The notes below the pieces were generated by a model, which was not told the DNA's origin, did no database searches, and saw nothing but the letters and a program-made list of their open reading frames with translations. A program made the position numbers and the translations under genes. Positions 51,601 to 60,600 of a stretch of 64,000 bases of DNA are shown here, in pieces. The stretch lies in the NCBI GenBank assembly GCA_002633005.1, contig NMRA01000081.1, positions 602,736 through 666,735 on the forward strand, read 5' to 3'. Origin of the DNA: Phoronis australis (lineage: Eukaryota > Phoronida > Phoronidae). The first letter of the stretch is position 1. Each line of letters starts with the position of its first letter.

Positions 51601-54600
51601 GTCGTTGAATGTGACCTTAATTACATTAATAGAGTCCCTATACTGACTATGCTCAATAGATTTCACTGATTGTTTACACAACGATAAACTTCGAATTTCA
51701 ATTTATTACATTGCTTCTTGTTTGGCTATTTTTTGTATTTGAGTACCACCATGTTGCCATGGACAACGCGCATAGATGATATTTGCAATTTGTAGCTTAA
51801 CTCATGTAGCATTTTATGATAACTACTTTCAAAATATCTGTACGGACTCGTCATACTCGAGTTTCGCGTGACTGTCCGAACTCGTCATGAGCAACTGTAC
51901 AATTTCGCATTGAGCCGATGGTGTTTTCAACTTATTGTTGTCGTCTAATTATGCATCAATACCCGCAGAAAGTAACTCATTCCTATACATGTAAACCAGT
52001 ATCTTGATAAAAAATGTCAAATGACTGCAATCGGATTTCCAGCCAAAAACTTGCTTCCCAGAAATAACTGAGATTTGTTGTTTTCTATGACGAAAACCAC
52101 GTAAATTGCCCAGCACCAAACTCGAAAGATTAGCCGACTTTTGCAACGACTTCGAACTGGAGGAACTATCTAAAATTCACATAAAGCAGACCGCAAGGTT
52201 TGGCGCGTGAATGACACCAATTTCCACATTTGGCATGCAGGAACGCCATTTTCTTGAATTTCTCTAGTTCACGTCCCTCCTTAGTGGTACTAACTCTTTC
52301 AATCTCAGTGACAAAATGCCACATATTTTGTATACATTCTTTCAACACCAAGTCCAGATAGGGTGGGAATTTGTTAAAATATTTGTCCCTAATGGACTAA
52401 ATGCGTAAAAGGTTCAGCCCTAGTAGCCTATCCGATAGATAAGATACGATATAAATGGACAACAACAACACTTTTGCAGCTATTAGTACTACTAACCCCA
52501 ATCATAACCAAGTTAAAGATGCCATGTCTCATTAGATTGTGAATATGCAAATGAAGTGCTAGTTTACAAACACCCCGGGTCTTCCGCTACGATGGCGGAA
52601 AACATCCGATGATTCACTACTCCGGAGATTCACTACTCCGAAGGTTCACCACTCTGAAGGTTGACAGCTCCGAAGGTTCACCATCTTCGAAAGTTCACTA
52701 CTTTGAATGTCCACAATTCCTATACCGGAACCCCCATACCGGAACTCCCACAGTTCATTTGACTCCGATTGTGTATTAATGAGCCGGAACTGATGTGAAT
52801 AAAATATCATAATTGTATCCATTTATTAACCATTTTTAAAAATGGTGTGCAAGAGTTGAATAGTACCATGAAGAGATAACCAGGATCTCTTCCTGATAGT
52901 ACCTAAAACACTGATTACATTGTTTACCATCGAACTCAGTTCCAGTCAATGCCAATCGTGATTCTTGAATCTAACCGAAGACTCGTCCTCAATTAGGGCC
53001 AACATATGGGGCACGGGTCTGGGTTGCGGCGACCAGCTGCGGTTTTAAATTTAAGATGACTGGATAAGACTCGTGAAGACTGGCTGGGACAGGGTAGCCT
53101 ACTAACTACATTTAGTTTCGACCTGGTCGTGCGAGTGGTTCCGTTAGGTGAGAACGAGATGCAGCTGCCTTAAACTTTTCATTTGCATTGTGACATGGTG
53201 CAATCTTGACATGGATTTGATGAATGTATCGTGGTTGATAATTAATCAATATACCTACTTCATATTCTTCTAGAAACGCAAGTACATACACACTTTTACG
53301 TATTCGAAAGACATGTGGGCAATTTTGCATGCGCATGAAATACAAACAACGTGATTTATTATCCGGGGAATGTTTCGGAATAGTTGCCCTTAATGACCGA
53401 AATGTTGTTCATATTTTTCATGTAAAACTATAACAATTACACCTGATTTCGAAAGTTTAGATATTTTGGAGTGGTGAGCTTTCGGAGTAGTGAACCTTCG
53501 AAGTAGTCAACCTTCGGAATAGTGGGCTGTTCCCATTTCCAGCGATGTAAGCTATGAGTAACTCGCAAAAATGCCATCACATGAAAAGTTTCCTCGTCAT
53601 TCTCCAACTAAATATTTCCGTCCGAGTATGTAATGAGGTGTAATCACTCATTTAAACACGCCCGATTTGAAAGTTTGACAGAAGGGAACGCGAGAATGTT
53701 CCATTTATGGACCACATTATATCCGAATTTGAGTCCCGTTCTTTGCGAGCAACTGCCACGTACAAATTCCGTCTTATCCCAGGAACATAAGGCCCTCAGG
53801 GCCTTACCGAAAACTCTAGTGTTGACGTTTGCAAAATATCAAAGGTCCACATGCACGCACCCACGGGGGGGGCTCGAGGGCTCGAATGAGCCCCCCCATT
53901 TGGCGAAGTGAGCACAAAGGTCTGCCTCAGAGAAACAAAAAGTCCCAGAAAACGAGACAAAAGTCCAATAAAAAGGCGAAAACGCACAATTGAAGACCCA
54001 TTTTTTTAGTCCTCCCGCTCTTTTCTTAGCAAAAGATCCACATCGTAAAAAATTCGAGCCCCCCATATTAAAGGCTGGGTGCGCGCATGGTTCCGCACCT
54101 TTCTAGAAATTCGAACCACCCCCCCGAAATGCTGGCTACGGGTCTCAGTTCCTCTACTCTCTCATTTTCCTGTTTAAGTCTTTGTTGTCCGTCATCTTCG
54201 TAACCGAACAGGTCAATGGCTCCACCAGTTTTAGTTTTACCCGGCATTTATCTTCTAGCCGTCAAAGCTAAACTGACACGCACTGGCTTTGAGTGCGATA
54301 TCAACAAGTTCATGAATAATTACAGGTGTCATTGACTTATCCACTTTTGGCATCGGCAGTTGCTTCTTGTTTGGCACGGCAAAGTTTATTTTCCATTCTA
54401 ATAGGTCTCCGCCAAATTTCATTCCGATATGCTTGAATGCTCACATGAATCTCAAACTTTTTCCGTGGAAAAGTTTGTATCTGATCCCCTTAAACTTCAC
54501 GATGTCGTTCGAGTACCTCAGTATTACGGTGTTGTCGAGGGTAACGATTCTGCCACATCTAAAAACAGTAAGAGCGCTATAGTGTCCAAGGGGAACGTGC

Positions 54601-57600
54601 CATCTGCTATCATCCTATTAATCTTGACCCAGGTGTTTGACTTTCCTACTGTTTTCAAAAATCGATCATGCATGATGTGACATCACATATTTCTTTTATT
54701 ATACTTTATTCTCGTGCTAAATCTGTCTGTACTCGTATATCCCTTTCGCAATCTTTTCGCTCGGTGTATTCTTCATCTTTGCCTTCTCGTTCTTCTTTTG
54801 ACTTCTTCATAGATGGACTCTTGTGATCATACTCTTTTCCTCTTATAGATATATTTTGCTTGAAATGGTTTCGCAGCCCTCTTCCAAAACAATGTTGGGA
54901 ATGTACCCGTATTTTTTACTCTGAAACATTCCAAACCGCTGCGTTCATGCAATGTCAGGTACCTAATTCTTAGTACTTGATCGCCGTGATCTACGATGCC
55001 GTGGCCAATTACTTCAGAAAAAGGATCTATGCCAACACAGACGTAACAGCACTCGTAGCTGGTTGATTCGAAAAAATTGTAATGAAAATGCTTTCACATT
55101 GACTTCACTCTGACCAAAATGGTTAATGACAATGGCCTAACATTTCCTACATGTGCTCTCACTTTACACACATCCAATCTTCCTCAAGTCACCTATCCGA
55201 CTATACGCCTTGAGAACTATTGGTAATTGTAAAGTTAAACGGTCTATTCTGGTTAAAATTTGAATAATTCTTAATCAGCTCACTGACAGTTCGTACAGTT
55301 TTCAAAAATCTACTCACGATGAGTCCGTACAGTTGGCTCAGGCGAGTCCGTACAGTAGTTTGTCTGACTGCCTAATTTACACTTTCCATATTTTTACTAA
55401 TCTGAGCACACTTTTAGCTGAAACTTTTGCAGCACATGCACATCTTAATAAAATATTACTTACAGTAAGAAATCTATTAAATAAACGACATAATGCATCA
55501 TTTCATAACAAACTTTCACCGATATTCCTGATATTTTCACAGCACCTTGGCTACCGAGTCGTGCTGAGCCGTTGTTGCTGGTCACTAACGTGAGATGCTT
55601 TCAGCGTTTGCTACGACTCTTTTAAAAGTTAGCTTAAAAGCTATTGAACAGAACAGTTTCTAATTACATATATAATCGATTTCTACATTTTAAAGACAAT
55701 TTCGTTCGACTGGTTTTCTATTCCTACATCAAATTCTCATGACGACGCTGTACTCCTCGTGACCAGTTCAAACATGTAGTACAGGTCCCCACACCGTGGA
55801 ATAGGCCTGTGGGTTGAAGATATTTTGAATCCAAAATGCCCTCTACATATCAGTAGCTGAGACGTACGGTGTCGAAGTTAAACGCATGTGCCTTTGTGCG
55901 GGACATTTGAGTGGAAAGGTCTTACTAAAAAGCATTTTTCCGCATGTAGGAGCGTGCGCTTATTTACGGGATTGGAAGAACTATAAACTGTACTATGTGA
56001 AGTGTTGCCTTGACAGCTATGTTAATCTTGAAACAATGTGAAACTTTTGACTCCAATGGTGATCACAAAAATCAGATGCATAATGGGTAATCGCAGGTCA
56101 TTTTATCAGATTAGTTTTCGCCTATATTGTAAACAATGAAGAGCCAAGTAACGAAAGCTTGCTCAACAAGCCATGGTTCGTTTGTAGACATTTCTTTGAC
56201 GTCAACTCCACTGCCAACAAGAGTCGTTACGACACTCGGGCTCCATGAAAATAGCCGTGTAACGAACCAGTGGTCCACAATTTCCCATACGACTCAGACA
56301 GCTAGAACGTCAACAACGGAAGTGTCCTCCCGTGTAGGTAAGTGATAATGTAGTGACTGCTTACACCATGATAAGAATTACTTAGGTGAAAAGCAATTCC
56401 TTTACTGCGGATATCAAACAGAAGCGGACGTGCTCCGATGTAATCACAATAGCTTGTTCAACTTTGTGTACTGTTGCTGCATCTGTTGTCTGAATGAAAA
56501 TAATCCGTTGTGAGAACAAAACAAACACTTCTTTTTAGCCTTACCTCAAGTCTGTCCGATTTGTCTGCGACTCAACCGTTGCACGACTGCGTGTTGACCA
56601 TGGTTCGTCGCAGAGTGTGGACACCTCATCGTAGTGACAATGGCATCGCACAACCGATGCGCGACGAAAATTAGTGCTACGTACGACTTACATGTCAAAT
56701 CAACATTGTACCTTGCTGAAATTTTCGGCAGAATGTTCTTCATTAGTTGCAAGCTAGAAGTTTCGAACTGCGAACAAAGGAGGACGTTTAGATTTAAAAT
56801 TCAATTAATTATGCATCCTCAGTGATTTTGACGATATTTCCATTACGAGTCTGTCGGTCATAAAATTTTGTAGTTAGTGGTACTTCTGTAATTTTAGTTT
56901 ACGCATGTAGTATTCTATTCCATTAAAGTAATGATGTCTATCAAATAAATTAATAATTGCTACTTGCATTTACATGTACTGGAATTGTCTATTAGAGGAA
57001 TCTGTTCAGCTTAATGGCATCATATAACGCAATGTTTTGATTTCACGAGTCAAAGACTTATTTCATGATTAATATTTGTGGATTTCAATGGCACTGATAA
57101 CGAGATTTGTCTGGAATTTTGTTTGTGTGTAAACACTGGATATTTTAACAAAAATGTGATGCCGGTAGAAATGACACGTCACCAGCCCTTCGACCGGTCG
57201 CCTTCTAAATTATGCAAGCAAATTCTTTCTCTTATCATTTCAGTTCCACCTCCATACTTTGAAAATTGTCCAAATGGTGAGGTGATAATACTTGCATTGC
57301 CCGACCACTCATCAACTGTTTCGCTAAAGCTCTCACCAACGGCAAGAAACTACAATGGATCCCTCCTGCCGGTGTCATCCAATCACGGCACCGTGTTTGA
57401 GTGGTCCGGGGTGGGTTCGAATGGTTACCAACACGTGAAGTATTGGGCTGAAGATTACGAGGGACAGCACGTCACATGTGCATTTCAAGTGTATGTTTTG
57501 GGTAAGTCAAGTCGTGTTGGATAATGTTGTCAAGTATATAATGTTTATTATTCTAATACATAAATATGCCATATTATTTGTTTCTGAACACCTGTGCGTG

Positions 57601-60600
57601 ATTTTATGTGATCTCGCCAAACTCGTTCTACGGAACGCACCCCTGTTTATCAGTATTGCAGTCATTGTGATCATCAGTGTTGTAGTTAGTGAACGACATT
57701 GTAATGACGTACAGGAAGTATACGTGTTGAACTGTTCTTGCTGTAGACACCACTCCACCTAGATTTGAGTTCTGTCCAACTGACATCGCTGTCTCCACCA
57801 CGCTCAAATCAGTACAGGTTCATTGGAGGGAGGCCGTTGTCAACGACAATGTTGACATTCTAATGGTTAAACCGAGCACCGAATCTGGTAGCTGGTTCAA
57901 CTCGGGCGCCTCCCAAGTAGTCACATACAGAGCTACGGACCCAGCTGGCAATATGGCTTCCTGCAGTTTCGTAGTCTCTGTGAACGAAGACAAGGGTGAG
58001 TAAAAAACATTCAGTTTCAAAAATTTCGGGCTTTCTACTTTCAATTATATACATTTGCTGAATTAAAATCTATGGTTTGAAGATATTTGGCTAAATCCAC
58101 AAGGTTTATCGATAAGGTTACATACGTGGAACTCAACTTCAGTAGCACTATTGCATGCCAAAGCTGCTTTAGGAAACATGAAGTCAAATACATATAACTA
58201 CTTATACGCTGTTGAATCTTTGTTGTTTCAGTTGCATGTGATGTGACAGGGCTTGTGCCTAAAGGAGGCGCTTTGGTATGTGCGATTAATGATCTGGCCA
58301 TGTGGCAGTGTAACGTGTTATGTGATTACCGAACACATGCACTCAACCCGTCCCACAATTTCGACCAAGGAATTATCTGTGCTGATGGTGGCTGGATGAA
58401 GACATCCCACAAAAAGCATATGGCCCGAGCATGTTTAGGTATGGCAATATACTTAGGCATGACTTATATAATAATGGCGGCCTTGATTTGAAATTTTAAA
58501 TAAGTTCAGTTGTCAATATTACAAGCCACGTAAAATGCTTCAGGGAACCCAACTCAACGTGAAACAATAGACAACCTTATACTACCAAGAATTTCCAGGT
58601 CCCGGATAGGGACCCTATATGTGGGTACTCGACTACGGGAAAGCTTTCCCTTTATTTCAAAACAACAATGATTATATTCATATAAATTACTTAAATTCAA
58701 ATAAGTATTGACCTTTGATAGGAATAAATCACCTCACAAAAACGAACCACTGACCCAAAACGCGGGTTTCCCACCAAGTACACGAATCACGAGGCTGTCA
58801 GTTATTTAGCGAAAACGAGTACCATTCTGCGCAAAAAGGAGCTACATTTAGGCACACAACATTTAGTTCTACGCATATAAATGGTCATTTGGCGGATATA
58901 ATTAGGCGGATGTAATACGCTTGGGTGTACCTGTTTTATTACATGTACATTATTTCCATACGATAAAGAATTATGTAACAGACAAATTTACTAAGCCGGT
59001 TTTCAAGCCCTGTGACTCGATGATTCGGATGACTCTGTCGAACTGTATTCAGATACCAACTTTGGTGATCGGCGCTACACCGGCTAAGCTAATAATTTTT
59101 ATGCGCCCACATATTTATATGTGGACGCATTATGCCGTCATCTCCGTCCGGGCGGCGTCCGGCGTCCGCTGCTCTATCTCCAAAACCCTTTGACATACGT
59201 TCATAAAATTTGGCACATATGTTCCATTTATGAATGGGAGGGCACGTGCGAACTTTCGGACGGATCCGACTACCGGTGTGCCCCCTAGTGGCAATTTTAG
59301 TTTTTTATGCTTACCTTTGTATCTTCAAAAGTCCTGAACGGATTTTCATGAAATTTGGTATGTAGGCACCTATTAGTGAGATGACGCCATCCTCTTGTTT
59401 TCAGATGGATTCGACATAGTTTGCACCACCTAGTGGCCAGTTTGCGCCACCTAGTGGCCATTTTTAGTATTTTCGATTCTGTTTTTGTGCGTCCACCCCT
59501 CTATCAACCAAACCGCTCAAAGGATGATTGTGAAAATTGGCATGTATGTGCTTACTATAAAGAAGACAGCTGACAATGATTTTCAGACGATTTGGACTAC
59601 TGTGGCGCCTCCTAGTGGCAGTTTTTTTTTGCGCCTATGGCTGTATCTCCTAAACCGTTCGCAGGATCTTTACGAAATTTAATAAGTGTATTTATATGAT
59701 GTTAACAACAGACGATGNNNNNNNNNNNNNNNNNNNNNNNNNNNNNNNNNNNNNNNNNNNNNNNNNNNNNNNNNNNNNNNNNNNNNNNNNNNNNNNNNNN
59801 NNNNNNNNNNNNNNNNNNNNNNNNNNNNNNNNNNNNNNNNNNNNNNNNNNNNNNNNNNNNNNNNNNNNNNNNAGTATTTTACATTGACCTCTGTATTTTC
59901 ATAGGTCTTCAGGTGTATACTTTGTGTTACTTCGTGACTATGAAGGAAAAGTTCCAAGTAGAAATTTGTTTCTGGCATTCTAATGCTGTGCTAATCTCGT
60001 ATGTTGGTAAATTTGTTTTTAATTCTATGTTTCTGTGGTGCTTTAAGCAACTGATGTATAGGATGTGCTTGTATTACGAAGATCACTCACATTTTGCCCC
60101 TAGCCTATTTAGGAGACAATGACCATGCCTTTCCATTTTGCAAAGTACATCATACTACATATATGCCCTCTACTGGCCACTTTATGGTACCGATAAACAA
60201 CCCTAGAAGGATACCGTATACGGTGCAATTGTGGGCGCATTTCAACGCTCTGCGTTGCTCTTGTTTAGCTGGCAGCGCCAAAATTTTTACCTCTTAGTAA
60301 ATTCTGGTCTTTAGCAATAGTTTACAATAGTCGGCACCCAACTGCTGTGTAACCCGTCCCGTGGACGGTATTTTAAGTTCACTAGTGTTGTGCTTAAAAA
60401 CATTACCACACTTATCCGGTATGGAGTATAGCTAAAGTACAGAACGCGCACCGATATACCGTACTCGTCCGCGTTACCACCCAGAGCGCTTAAACTGGGA
60501 ATCTAAAAAACAGGGGGCAGGCGGTAAGCCGAGCATGAGCGGTTAAAATCAATTTTTTGAAAAGTCGGGAGTTGTTGCTTACTGCACAGAGGACCGATTT

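Larger units (their letters stand above)
51431..55798. mobile_element. 4.4-kb DNA element with 65-bp terminal inverted repeats
   Basis: 51431-51495 (starting cacggtgtggggacctgtac) matches the reverse complement of 55734-55798 across 65 bases with roughly a dozen differences. A second inverted pair lies inside (ctgtacggactcgtcat near 51838 and gatgagtccgtacag near 55319). Between them are a broken minus-strand ORF (54143-54640), one dispersed repeat copy (53850-54089) and a nested element (52612-53524). Element class is not identified. Confidence 0.7.
50324..57243 (+). other. gene B intron(s) between the EphR-like and HYR exons, mostly transposon sequence
   Basis: 6.9 kb, filled by a short TIR element (50594-51132) and a 4.4-kb TIR element (51431-55798) with a nested insertion. 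One probable exon (56158-56337) lies near the right end. SVEP1 has Sushi modules at this position; I found none here, but short ones could be missed. Confidence 0.55.

Noticed and set aside
59679-60122. ORFs running through the N gap
   Set aside because: Artefacts of unresolved bases.
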